Shown here: positions 5,932-12,957 of the stretch, piece after piece
Position numbering within the stretch: position 1 is the first letter of the stretch
Layout of the letters: each line of letters starts with the position of its first letter
Virus record (IMG/VR): IMGVR_UViG_3300027708_000012
Coordinates: 1 to 64,000 of that record
Length of the DNA: 64,000 bases
Source: a virus
Direction: 5' to 3' (one strand)
Made by a program: the position numbers and the translations under genes
The notes under the pieces: generated by a model
Seen by the model: only the letters and a program-made list of their open reading frames with translations
What the model was told of the DNA's origin: nothing
Databases searched by the model: none

Positions 5932-6182
5932 TGTTATTAGAAGATCAATTTTGCCGTATAGAGTACAAGGGTCAAGTCTACGATAGCCGCCATGGTGGAC
6001 CCTTTGATCGTGGCTCAGCAGACAGCTGGTATAGCCGTCCTTTCAACCCTCACTACTACGAGGGTGGCTCCTACGATTCAGAGCCCATTCAAGCCCAGGA
6101 CATGACTCCTGCAGAGATCGTGGCCTATGCCGCTGGATACGAGTACAATGAACAACATGGTGGCAAGAAAGATTGGGATTAA
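5931..6182 (+). CDS. Conserved phage hypothetical protein, YDSRHGGPFDRG type (83 aa)
   Basis: Starts MLLEDQFCRIEYKGQVYDSR and carries HGGPFDRGSADSWYSR followed by NPHYY. This aromatic, Gly-rich block is typical of a small phage protein family of unknown function that usually sits next to the preceding type of gene. The C-terminus holds a short helix (TPAEIVAYAAGYEYNEQ). Coupled to the upstream gene; AAGGAG at about 5918-5923. Confidence 0.75.
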   Translation: MLLEDQFCRIEYKGQVYDSRHGGPFDRGSADSWYSRPFNPHYYEGGSYDSEPIQAQDMTPAEIVAYAAGYEYNEQHGGKKDWD

Positions 6183-6185
6183 CGG

Positions 6186-6214
6186 TTGACGCCCAGCCTA
6201 AAAGGCGTTATAAT
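6186..6214 (+). promoter_or_regulatory. Sigma70-type early promoter with inverted repeat
   Basis: TTGACG 6186-6191, TATAAT 6209-6214, 17 bp spacer; ACGCC (6189-6193) and GGCGT (6204-6208) form an inverted repeat spanning the spacer. Confidence 0.9.
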
Positions 6215-6245
6215 ACTTACATCAACAACGAACTTGGAGCGAAAC

Positions 6246-6947
6246 ATGTTCAAACTGCTTTCTACAGCGAATCCCAAAATCCAAAAGGGCACGAAGCTTG
6301 GCTATCTATCATTCATCCTACACCTTGCACCATCCACCCTTAGCGGGCGCAACACCTGCCCAAAGGCCACACCTGGTTGCATCGCATCATGTCTTAACAC
6401 CGCAGGCCGTGGCGGTATGTTCAAGCGCGGTGAGAACACCAACACTATTCAGCGAGCCCGCATCCGCAAGACGAATTATTTCTACGAACAGCGTCAGGAC
6501 TTCATGCTTGATTTGAAGAAGGACATTGAGAAGGGCATTAAGATGGCTACCAAGCTGGGCCTGACTCCTGTGTTTCGTCTTAACGGCACGAGCGATTTGA
6601 GCTGGGAGAAATACGATATGCTCCCTGGCTTGAATGTATTCGAGTGCTTCCCTACAGTACAGTTCTATGACTATACAAAGATCCTGGGTCGTAAGGTCAA
6701 AGGCATTGCCAACTACCACTTGACCTTCTCTAAGGCAGAGAACAACGACAGCGATGTGGCAGAAGCACTCTTGCAAGGCATGTCAGTGGTTGCTGTCTAC
6801 GACAAGATCCCAGAGGGTGTTCCATCCGCTGACGAGACAGACTTGCGCTTCTTAGACCCTAAGGGCACAATGCTTGGATTGAAGGCTAAGGGTCGTGCAA
6901 AAAAAGACTATTCAGGCTTCGTAATTCGGTTGACTGAAGTGGCTTAA
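6246..6947 (+). CDS. GP88-family protein (233 aa)
   Basis: MFKLLSTANPKIQKGTKLGY is followed by LSGRNTCPKATPGCIASCLN (about residues 35-54), the Cys-rich signature (TCP.A.PGC...CL) of the Gene-product-88 family of phages, then GRGGMFKRGENTNTIQRARI. FRLNGTSDLSWEK and NYHLTFSKAENN are further conserved blocks. The family function is not established; the clustered cysteines could bind metal or an Fe-S cluster. The ATG at 6246 follows GGAGCGAAAC and lies downstream of the promoter, so longer starts are excluded. Confidence 0.85.
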   Translation: MFKLLSTANPKIQKGTKLGYLSFILHLAPSTLSGRNTCPKATPGCIASCLNTAGRGGMFKRGENTNTIQRARIRKTNYFYEQRQDFMLDLKKDIEKGIKMATKLGLTPVFRLNGTSDLSWEKYDMLPGLNVFECFPTVQFYDYTKILGRKVKGIANYHLTFSKAENNDSDVAEALLQGMSVVAVYDKIPEGVPSADETDLRFLDPKGTMLGLKAKGRAKKDYSGFVIRLTEVA

Positions 6948-6958
6948 GACGTTATAAT
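6930..6958 (+). promoter_or_regulatory. Sigma70-type early promoter
   Basis: TTGACT 6930-6935, TATAAT 6953-6958, 17 bp spacer; the -35 box is in the last codons of the GP88-family gene. Confidence 0.88.
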
Positions 6959-6991
6959 TACAACATCAACAGCAAATAAGGAGCGAAACTT

Positions 6992-7177
6992 ATGTCAGAT
7001 AAACTATATGCATTCTGCGACGCAGTCGTAGCATTCGTAGGATTTTTCCTAGTGTACGGAGTGTCAGGTACAATTGACACAGCCCCAGACAGCCAACTCT
7101 TGCCATTGTGCGGTATTGCACTCTGCGGATTGGCCCTGTTCTTTGCAGGCGTTAACGGCTTGACAACCCGCCGCTAA
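6992..7177 (+). CDS. Small two-helix membrane protein (61 aa)
   Basis: Residues 8-25 (FCDAVVAFVGFFLVYGVS) and about 36-56 (LLPLCGIALCGLALFFAGVN) are hydrophobic and of transmembrane length, joined by an acidic loop (GTIDTAPDSQ). The tail is basic (LTTRR). Probably an inner-membrane protein of the infected cell; superinfection exclusion or holin-like roles are possible but not shown. Own promoter, and AAGGAGCG ribosome site. Confidence 0.72.
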   Translation: MSDKLYAFCDAVVAFVGFFLVYGVSGTIDTAPDSQLLPLCGIALCGLALFFAGVNGLTTRR

Positions 7178-7188
7178 GACAGTATAAT
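7160..7188 (+). promoter_or_regulatory. Sigma70-type early promoter
   Basis: TTGACA 7160-7165, TATAAT 7183-7188, 17 bp spacer, beginning inside the end of the membrane-protein gene. Confidence 0.9.
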
Positions 7189-7220
7189 TACTACTTCAAC
7201 AACACAATAGGAGCGACACT

Positions 7221-7541
7221 ATGGTAACAGCAAATCAGATTCAAGCAGGTTTTGTGCTAGCCCACTTGGCAGGCGTTGAGATGTATCAAAAGATTGGCGA
7301 GCGTGATGCATGCGGTTTTGGTTGGGTGGATGTGTACGTGGACCGTACCAACAGCAAGCAGGCCAAAGAGCTGATTGCAGCTGGCTTCCGCAAGGACTAC
7401 AAACCCAAGTGCTTGAGCTATTGGGATCCAGCAAAGATTCCAACTCAGTCAGTATCAGTCAAAGAAGCTGGCGCAGAGGCTCTGGCCACTTACTTGCAAA
7501 GCCTGGGCTTGAAGGCTTATGCAGGCTCGAGATTAGACTAA
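7221..7541 (+). CDS. Hypothetical early protein (106 aa)
   Basis: MVTANQIQAGFVLAHLAGVE is followed by ACGFGWVDVYVDRTNSKQAK and a C-terminal helix (AGAEALATYLQSLGLKAYAG). It looks like a small alpha/beta protein; the middle 'GFGWV.VYV' strand is conserved-looking. No family is recognised. Monocistronic: own promoter upstream, another promoter right after. Confidence 0.72.
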   Translation: MVTANQIQAGFVLAHLAGVEMYQKIGERDACGFGWVDVYVDRTNSKQAKELIAAGFRKDYKPKCLSYWDPAKIPTQSVSVKEAGAEALATYLQSLGLKAYAGSRLD

Positions 7542-7550
7542 CCAAAAGAC

Positions 7551-7579
7551 ATGACAGGATGGCAACATCCTGTTATAAT
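7551..7579 (+). promoter_or_regulatory. Sigma70-type early promoter with inverted repeat in spacer
   Basis: ATGACA 7551-7556, TATAAT 7574-7579, 17 bp spacer. AGGATG (7556-7561) and CATCCT (7566-7571) form a 6-bp inverted repeat with GCAA loop, filling the spacer. Confidence 0.86.
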
Positions 7580-7609
7580 GTAAATATTAATTAACCAAAG
7601 GAGCGACGA

Positions 7610-8491
7610 ATGGCGAAAGTAGTTACATCAAAGATGCTGATGGCCCTGCAATCTGAAGTCACAACCAAGAGCTTGGAAGTGGAGTCAGTCAAGAAAGATT
7701 TGAGTAAAGAGACAGACGCTGAGATCATGGATCGTATGCGTGATCGTTTTGAGATCCTCGATGACATGACCCGTGCGGTTAAGAGCGGCAAAGTCCGTGC
7801 TATGATTGTCACAGGCCCTCCAGGTGTTGGCAAGAGCTTTGGTGTAGAGAAAGTACTGTCAAAGCATGATGTCTTCGCTGACGTGGCTAACGATCAGAAG
7901 CTGAAGAAGTATGAAGTGGTCAAGGGCGCAATGAGCGCATTGGGCTTGTACAGTAAGCTCTACCACTACAAGGATGCTAAGAACATTCTAGTGTTTGATG
8001 ACTGTGACTCAGTACTGTTAGATGACTTGAGCTTGAACATTCTCAAAGCGGCACTGGACACATCCAGTAAGCGTATGATCCATTGGAACACTGACTCACA
8101 TCTATTGCGTCGTGAAGGCGTGCCAGATAGCTTTGAGTTCAAAGGTGGTGCTATCTTCATTACCAACATCAAGTTTGATCACGTTAAGAGCAAGAAGCTG
8201 CGTGACCACTTGGAAGCCCTGGAGAGCCGTTGCCACTACTTGGATCTCACTATTGATACTGAGCGCGAGAAGCTCTTGCGTATTGAGCAAGTGGTAGCTG
8301 AGTGCGGCATGTTGGACAAGTATGAGTTTGAAGACTACCAGAAGATGGAAGTGGTAGACTTTGTTAAGGCCAATGTGCCACGCCTACGTGAGCTGAGCCT
8401 GCGTACAGTCCTTAAGGTAGCAGACTTGAAGCACGGCTTCCCGGACAAGTGGAAGGCAGTAGCAGAGGTAACGTGTATGCGCAACAGGTAA
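7610..8491 (+). CDS. AAA+ ATPase (293 aa)
   Basis: Walker A GPPGVGKS at residues 69-76 and Walker B ILVFDDCD at about 126-133 are intact; FITNIKF near 183 fits sensor 1. An N-terminal helical region (1-60) precedes the ATPase core, and the C-terminal 70 residues form a helical lid-like part. Such stand-alone ATPases occur in early regions of many phages, where the partner is generally unknown; it is not recognisably the clamp loader gp44. It is the largest early gene and the last one before the region's terminator, with a long structured 3' tail (8491-8620). Confidence 0.85.
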   Translation: MAKVVTSKMLMALQSEVTTKSLEVESVKKDLSKETDAEIMDRMRDRFEILDDMTRAVKSGKVRAMIVTGPPGVGKSFGVEKVLSKHDVFADVANDQKLKKYEVVKGAMSALGLYSKLYHYKDAKNILVFDDCDSVLLDDLSLNILKAALDTSSKRMIHWNTDSHLLRREGVPDSFEFKGGAIFITNIKFDHVKSKKLRDHLEALESRCHYLDLTIDTEREKLLRIEQVVAECGMLDKYEFEDYQKMEVVDFVKANVPRLRELSLRTVLKVADLKHGFPDKWKAVAEVTCMRNR

Positions 8492-8539
8492 GCTGTGCGC
8501 CACAGTACAGTAAGCAGCAGCATAGCTGTAGGCTGTACA

Positions 8540-8620
8540 GGACATGCCCAACGATTCGCTCCCGGCAAGTGTGTCCATGAAAAGGTCTTGTAAGCCCGAA
8601 TCGCTCCCGGCAAGACCTTT
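8540..8620 (+). ncRNA. Tandem stem-loops with a repeated GAWTCGCTCCCGGCAAG element
   Basis: Two adjacent hairpins share 16 of 17 bases: GATTCGCTCCCGGCAAG (8553-8569) and GAATCGCTCCCGGCAAG (8598-8614). The first folds by GGACA/TGTCC plus TGCC/GGCA (8540-8576). The second has a perfect 10-bp stem AAAGGTCTTG/CAAGACCTTT (8581-8590 / 8611-8620). They sit in the 3' untranslated part of the ATPase transcript, before an intrinsic terminator. A structured RNA or protein-binding element is likely; no known family was recognised. Confidence 0.5.
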
Positions 8621-8623
8621 TGT

Positions 8624-8666
8624 ATCCCCAGACTGATTAAATTCTTTCTGGGGATTTTTTTCTTTT
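8624..8666 (+). terminator. Intrinsic terminator ending the early region
   Basis: TCCCCAGA (8625-8632) pairs with TCTGGGGA (8647-8654) and is followed by TTTTTTTCTTTTT. It is the strongest plus-strand terminator in the window and closes the early gene block. Confidence 0.88.
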
Positions 8667-8868
8667 TGATATCGGTGGGGGACATATAAAATAATCATCG
8701 AGAGGGTGGGGGCACCCAGGCATGAATTTTATAAAACTGTTGCTATAGCGCAACAGCGCATGGGTACCGAAGTATTTTCACCCCTCTTTTTCTACAAGTA
8801 CTTCTTTATATTTTTTTTCGAGCAAGAAATTCTTGAGACGCAGGACCCTTTCGGGTAAATAATAGTAT
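8667..8868. other. Non-coding interval between early region and HNH gene
   Basis: About 200 bases with no convincing gene. It holds G-rich runs (GGTGGGGG, GAGGGTGGGGGCACCC), a small hairpin GTTGC-TATA-GCGCAAC near 8741-8756, T-rich runs, and TAAATA just before the HNH start. Nothing else is supported. Confidence 0.5.
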
Positions 8869-9573
8869 ATGAAAACCTGTACCAAATGTTGCCAATCCAA
8901 GCCCTTTGATGCGTTCTACGTTAAAGGCACCAATCCCCGCACTGGGCATACTCAATACCTTAGCCAATGCAGAGCGTGTACACTTGCTGCTTATGTGCCA
9001 AAAACACCCAAACCCAAACCTCCACCCCGTACTGAAAAAACTTGCCGTGTGTGTGCTGCCACTAAAAATCTGTCTGAATTCTACAATCACACGTTGACTT
9101 GTAGAGCATGTATCAGCGATAAGAATCGTGCCAATCGTGTGTGTAAACCCACACCTCCATTAAAGAACACACCAAGAGCCATGTACATGCGTGAACGTCG
9201 CCGTTCTAACCCTTTGGCCAAGTTGCGTGCCAATGTAGGTACACTTATAGCCAATGTATTAAGTAATCAAGGATATAAGAAAACTACAAAATCTGCCAGT
9301 ATACTAGGATGTTCTTTTGATGAGTTCTCTGCTCATATTGAAAGTCAGTTCTTGCACGGTATGTCATGGTCCAACCGTGCGCTTTGGCACATTGATCACA
9401 TAGTACCTGTTAAGCTAGCCCGTAACGAACCGGAACTGTTATTGCTCAATCACTACTCTAATCTTCGTCCATTATGGAAAGAACTCAATCAAACCAAAGC
9501 TAGCACACTAACACAAGACAGCTTGAATCATCCGCTATATAAACAAATCTTGGAAAACAGAATCTCAGGTTGA
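8869..9573 (+). CDS. HNH endonuclease with zinc-ribbon N-terminus (234 aa)
   Basis: Paired cysteines (CTKC at 4-7; later C.AC, CRVC, CRACI) suggest two zinc-binding modules in the first 85 residues. The C-terminal half carries WHIDHIVPVKLA (about 170-181), then LNHYSNLRPLWKELNQTKAS, the H-D-H...N signature of free-standing phage HNH nucleases. Such genes behave as mobile homing endonucleases and often sit at module borders, as here. No SD-like sequence better than AATAATAGT is seen; the upstream TAAATAATA is late-promoter-like. Confidence 0.85.
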   Translation: MKTCTKCCQSKPFDAFYVKGTNPRTGHTQYLSQCRACTLAAYVPKTPKPKPPPRTEKTCRVCAATKNLSEFYNHTLTCRACISDKNRANRVCKPTPPLKNTPRAMYMRERRRSNPLAKLRANVGTLIANVLSNQGYKKTTKSASILGCSFDEFSAHIESQFLHGMSWSNRALWHIDHIVPVKLARNEPELLLLNHYSNLRPLWKELNQTKASTLTQDSLNHPLYKQILENRISG

Positions 9574-9707
9574 ATTTTTTTGCGCAGGTATTTTTTTTAC
9601 CCTGCAGAACCCATTCTCAACAGTGACAGCATTAACTGGCAGTTTAATCAGGGTGGGAAAATTTTTCCGCTGGGCTTCGCCGAAAAATCTGCTTTCCGCT
9701 TCGCGAA
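9574..9707. other. Short non-coding interval
   Basis: No gene is supported here. The sequence contains GGGCTTCGCC- and GCTTCGC-type short hairpins (about 9670-9705), perhaps marking the convergent ends of the HNH gene and the minus-strand gene at 9708. Confidence 0.4.
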
Positions 9708-9914
9708 TCACATCTGCTTGAACCTAGCACCCGAGTTGGCCCAGGAACCACTTGCGGGACCGGCACCTATGCTGTAGCCAATGTTGTCCTTGAGTTTGCG
9801 ATTGTGCTTGCGAGTGCGGGGTTTTTCCAATAATCGTTGATCTTGGCTTCGTTCAGAGCCAGCACCCATGTGTGCGTTGCCCACGTAGTTTTCAGTAATT
9901 TCTTTAATTCGCAT
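9708..9914 (-). CDS. Small basic hypothetical protein (68 aa)
   Basis: MRIKEITENYVGNAHMGAGS followed by a basic segment (RLLEKPRTRKHNRKLK) and a Gly/Ser/Ala-rich end (IGAGPASGSWANSG). The M-x-IKEITEN opening is like the N-termini of several structural-region proteins in this window (for example MKKITESEL). It starts 40 bp from, and divergent to, the gene at 9956, with ACTAAATAA upstream. No family known. Confidence 0.5.
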   Translation of the reverse strand: MRIKEITENYVGNAHMGAGSERSQDQRLLEKPRTRKHNRKLKDNIGYSIGAGPASGSWANSGARFKQM

Positions 9915-9930
9915 TGTTTATTTAGTGACG

Positions 9931-9937
9931 ATAAATA
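9931..9937 (+). promoter_or_regulatory. T4-type late promoter box
   Basis: ATAAATA within CGATAAATAAAT, 18 nt before the ATG at 9956; AGAGGA serves as ribosome site between. Confidence 0.7.
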
Positions 9938-9955
9938 AATCATAGAGGATCAATA

Positions 9956-10936
9956 ATGACTAACTTGGCACAACAAATACGCGAACTAAGCGATCGACTG
10001 GTAGCAATCAACGAACGTGGGGAAGACTTGGATGTTCAACACAATGAACCGCCATTAAAGATAGGTGATGTAGATCCACGCAACGGACAGAAGATTCTCA
10101 GTGCTGCTACTGATGGTTCGGGCAATGTGATTCGCAGTCGCTTTGGTGATATTTACAATGTCAAATACGGTCCAGCAGATGCTCCAGCACCCACGCCAAC
10201 TCCGAGCCCAGCACCAGAGCCAACGCCCGCACCTGGTCCTAGTCCAGAACCTACGCCTGCTCCGGTTCCCGATGTTATTGCTCCTATGCCCACTCCTGAC
10301 CCAGCGCCCGTGAACCCTACTGAGCCATGCGGTCCTGAACTCAAAGCCAAACTTAGACTCATGCCTTCTTTTAACAAGGCCTATGCTGCGGCCAAACAGG
10401 GCGGATGTAGTGATTTTGAATGGTGCCAGATCATTGATGTTCCAAATATTGCACCCATGCCATCCAAGCCAGCTGACAAGAAAGTAGACTGGCTCGGACA
10501 AGCTGATCCCTTAGGTGGTACTATGGCTAATCCAATGGGTTTTGGTGCCAACAGTAACTTTGGCGCAGAAAGTCTTGACGATCGAGCTGCTCTACTGGAA
10601 AATGAAGAATTGAATCGTTGGAGAAAGATTGCTGGACTAAAAGAAGCTGAAAGTAAAACAGGAAGTCCTGCGCCCGCAGCTGGCGGTGATTTGCCAGAAA
10701 TCAAAGCGGCCAGTAAGAGTGCTGCTATTGCTCAAGCTCGTAAGAAAGGCATCAAACGCTTTCGCTGGTGTAGCATGTACAAGGTCACAGATGCCAAGAA
10801 GAAACCGCCAAACATTGCACCAATGCCATCCAAGCCAGCTGACAAGAAAGTAGACTGGCTCGGACAGCAAACACCCTTAGGTGGTACAATGGATAATCCA
10901 ATGAGCTTTGCGCCTAACAGTAACTTTGGTGCTTGA
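9956..10936 (+). CDS. Proline-rich protein with a duplicated segment (326 aa)
   Basis: Residues 1-75 are a charged N-terminal domain (MTNLAQQIRELSDRLVAINE). Residues 76-122 are a Pro/Ala/Thr linker of (P-x) repeats. A block PNIAPMPSKPADKKVDWLGQ plus PLGGTM.NPM.F..NSNFGA occurs twice (about 163-203 and 286-326). A FRW/FEWC motif precedes each copy (SDFEWCQI; KRFRWCSMYKV). The late promoter and position suggest a virion or head-assembly protein, but I recognise no T4 counterpart. The two copies are also near-identical in DNA, pointing to recent duplication. Confidence 0.75.
   Translation: MTNLAQQIRELSDRLVAINERGEDLDVQHNEPPLKIGDVDPRNGQKILSAATDGSGNVIRSRFGDIYNVKYGPADAPAPTPTPSPAPEPTPAPGPSPEPTPAPVPDVIAPMPTPDPAPVNPTEPCGPELKAKLRLMPSFNKAYAAAKQGGCSDFEWCQIIDVPNIAPMPSKPADKKVDWLGQADPLGGTMANPMGFGANSNFGAESLDDRAALLENEELNRWRKIAGLKEAESKTGSPAPAAGGDLPEIKAASKSAAIAQARKKGIKRFRWCSMYKVTDAKKKPPNIAPMPSKPADKKVDWLGQQTPLGGTMDNPMSFAPNSNFGA
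10448..10567 (+). repeat. Direct repeat copy 1 within the proline-rich gene
   Basis: About 120 bp, highly similar to 10814-10933, encoding the IAPMPSKPADKKVDWLGQ block. Confidence 0.85.
10814..10933 (+). repeat. Direct repeat copy 2 within the proline-rich gene
   Basis: Partner of 10448-10567. The first 55 or so bases differ at a single site, whereas the end diverges more, so the repeat forms the very C-terminus of the protein. Confidence 0.85.
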
Positions 10937-11380
10937 TTATTCTTTAAAGTAGTATTCGTAGTTAACAGTGTCTTTGTTAGTCTTACGAATCTTAGCGCCA
11001 TTTTTCAAATGAAAACGTTCGGCCATTTGAGTTTGAGGACTTAGGGTAACTATACCTGTTAGTGTTTCAAACTCTGATTTTAGCCAGTTTGCCGCTTGTT
11101 GTAGTAAACTTGCTCCGGCTCCTGGACTATAACTCCAAATAGTATAGAACACAGCCACATTGTGGTCTTTGCTCATACTAACTAGATCTTCTTCAGATTC
11201 AGGAACATCGGCTAACCATTGCATACAAGTGGCCGCTAGCACTTCATCACCTCGGCGTAGTATTAGTATTTCACTGTTGTTGGAAATACGTTGTTCAAGA
11301 GGAATGTGAGGACGAACTGGATCGTCCTTCATCAAGTGAGTTAACGGGTCGTTAATATCTCGTATGCGGTAAAGTTCCAT
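10937..11380 (-). CDS. GNAT-like acetyltransferase (147 aa)
   Basis: The sequence fits a small GNAT fold: MELYRIRDINDPLTHLMKDD, a central strand (AATCMQWLAD), an acceptor-type strand/loop/helix with SPGAGASLLQQAANWL (about 89-104, the acetyl-CoA-binding region), and the C-terminal FHLKNGAKIRKTN, as in 'fyek.GF' endings. The Q/R-x-x-G-x-G/A motif is degenerate, so the assignment is moderate. Its stop abuts the proline-rich gene's stop (convergent). Possible target: a host or virion protein. Confidence 0.6.
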   Translation of the reverse strand: MELYRIRDINDPLTHLMKDDPVRPHIPLEQRISNNSEILILRRGDEVLAATCMQWLADVPESEEDLVSMSKDHNVAVFYTIWSYSPGAGASLLQQAANWLKSEFETLTGIVTLSPQTQMAERFHLKNGAKIRKTNKDTVNYEYYFKE

Positions 11381-11444
11381 GATTTCCTGGTAGTTATTAT
11401 ATGTGTACTTATCTCATTGTTAAAAAAATAGCATTACACGAAGA

Positions 11445-12923
11445 TTACAAGTCGTCACTTGGCAAGTTATTCAACAGTTCTCTAAGTTTGCTTGACTCTA
11501 CATTGGCCTTAACCTTGGGCTTGGCTAGGTCAAATCCTTCTTTAGGGCTTGCACGTTCCCAACCGGTATCTTCTGTAGTTACAGTCTGTCGTTGTTTAAT
11601 ACTGTTTAGTAAAGTAGATCCTGCACTTTGACTGTTATGATTTCCATAACCATCTTCCTCACTTAGATCACTAATGCGTAGTGTGTCCACATTAAAATCC
11701 AAATCAATCTTCATACCAACACCGCTCGAGCTACGTGTTTTCATTAACTGGATTTGATAACGTCCACGCTCACGCATTGCACGACTTGTAAAGATACCAA
11801 ACACATTATCTGCTGTCTGAATCTTACTAAGTCCACCCGAGATATGACTGTGATCAAACTCAACTTCTTCAACAGCACCTCGATTCAACTGTGCCGCTGT
11901 AACAAACACACAGTTCTTTTCCACCGCCAAATTACGCAGTTCTTCACTCACATACTTGTCTTTGACAAACAAGTTTTCAGCACTAATACGCTTGCTCAAA
12001 GGTAGTAGCAAGTCCATGTAGTCAACTAACAGTACGTCAATCTTACGTCCCATTTTGATTTCATACTCTTTCATATAAGCACGAATATCGTTTGCTGTCT
12101 TACCACTTGGCATATACTTGACTTGGAACTGGCCAGACTTCTTGCCAATCATTTTAACTTTCATTTCAACATCATCGATGCTCTTGAAAATCTCTCTTGT
12201 AGGTATTCCAGTTACCATTGCATCCACACGCAAGCTAACTAATTCTTCACTCAACTCTAGTGTGAGATACAATACATTGTGACCAGCAAGGGCATAGTTA
12301 ACACCAAGGTTAGCCAAAAACAAGCTCTTACCAGCACCAGAGCCGCCAGCCCAGATATTAAGCTCACCGCGATTAAATCCTCCATACAACTTATCATCAA
12401 TGCTTTTCCAGCCTGTAGATATTTGTCCATTTTTATCCTTGATCTTCATAAGACGTGCTCTAGGATCAGCAAAGTAATCTGTGCCCATGTCACGTTGTAG
12501 TCCTACTTGTACTGCTTGTTTAATCTTTTCTTCCACCGGACCATACTCGCCTTTTTCCAACAAGTCCGCCGATTCTAAGATTGCTCGCTCAAGTCCTTTG
12601 TGACGAGTAAACGTTTCAAAGTCGTTGAGTAGCCATTCAAAATGTTCTTCACGCAAATCTGTGGCGGCTTTTAAATTTGATCCTGTGGCCGCATTAATAA
12701 TATCTGGCGTGGGCAATACATTATTTTCGCTTACATATTTGGTTAAAAACTCCGCGGAATCCTGTAGTCTGCGATCAAATAGTTTACTATCAAAAATACT
12801 TTGACAGCGTACAAATGTACCAGCATCTGCCAACATCATCTCTAAATAGACACGCTGAATATCGTAGCCATAGTCTACGTTTTGTCTTGCTTTATCTTTC
12901 TTGTTATCGTTATAATCACTCAT
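11445..12923 (-). CDS. gp41: Replicative DNA helicase, DnaB/gp41 type (492 aa)
   Basis: A DnaB-like hexameric helicase of the T4 gp41 family that moves 5'-3' on the lagging strand with primase. Residues 1-145 form the N-terminal helical domain. The RecA-like motor carries Walker A GGSGAGKS (193-200), Walker B VLLVDYMDLL (about 300), and FVTAAQLNRG followed by SKIQTADNVFGIF, the conserved motif of DnaB walker/arginine-finger regions. The C-terminal 60 residues are polar, as in phage homologues. A sigma70-like promoter (12929-12957) lies just upstream, and the primase gene is close by in the same orientation. Confidence 0.95.
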   Translation of the reverse strand: MSDYNDNKKDKARQNVDYGYDIQRVYLEMMLADAGTFVRCQSIFDSKLFDRRLQDSAEFLTKYVSENNVLPTPDIINAATGSNLKAATDLREEHFEWLLNDFETFTRHKGLERAILESADLLEKGEYGPVEEKIKQAVQVGLQRDMGTDYFADPRARLMKIKDKNGQISTGWKSIDDKLYGGFNRGELNIWAGGSGAGKSLFLANLGVNYALAGHNVLYLTLELSEELVSLRVDAMVTGIPTREIFKSIDDVEMKVKMIGKKSGQFQVKYMPSGKTANDIRAYMKEYEIKMGRKIDVLLVDYMDLLLPLSKRISAENLFVKDKYVSEELRNLAVEKNCVFVTAAQLNRGAVEEVEFDHSHISGGLSKIQTADNVFGIFTSRAMRERGRYQIQLMKTRSSSGVGMKIDLDFNVDTLRISDLSEEDGYGNHNSQSAGSTLLNSIKQRQTVTTEDTGWERASPKEGFDLAKPKVKANVESSKLRELLNNLPSDDL

Positions 12924-12928
12924 ACGCT

Positions 12929-12957
12929 ATTATACTCTCTTTATACATTAATTGCAA
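12929..12957 (-). promoter_or_regulatory. Sigma70-type promoter for helicase
   Basis: Read on the minus strand: TTGCAA (12952-12957), 17 bp, TATAAT (12929-12934), with the ATG at 12923. It overlaps the 3' end of the carbamoyltransferase gene. Confidence 0.8.

Noticed and set aside
7610-8491. Clamp-loader large subunit gp44
   Set aside because: It has Walker A and B, but lacks the SRC motif setting and zinc or collar regions expected; it is placed with early genes, not with gp45/gp62.
8869-9573. Group I intron or intein-associated homing endonuclease
   Set aside because: The flanking genes are not split by it and no intron core or intein splice motifs are visible, so it is a free-standing HNH gene.
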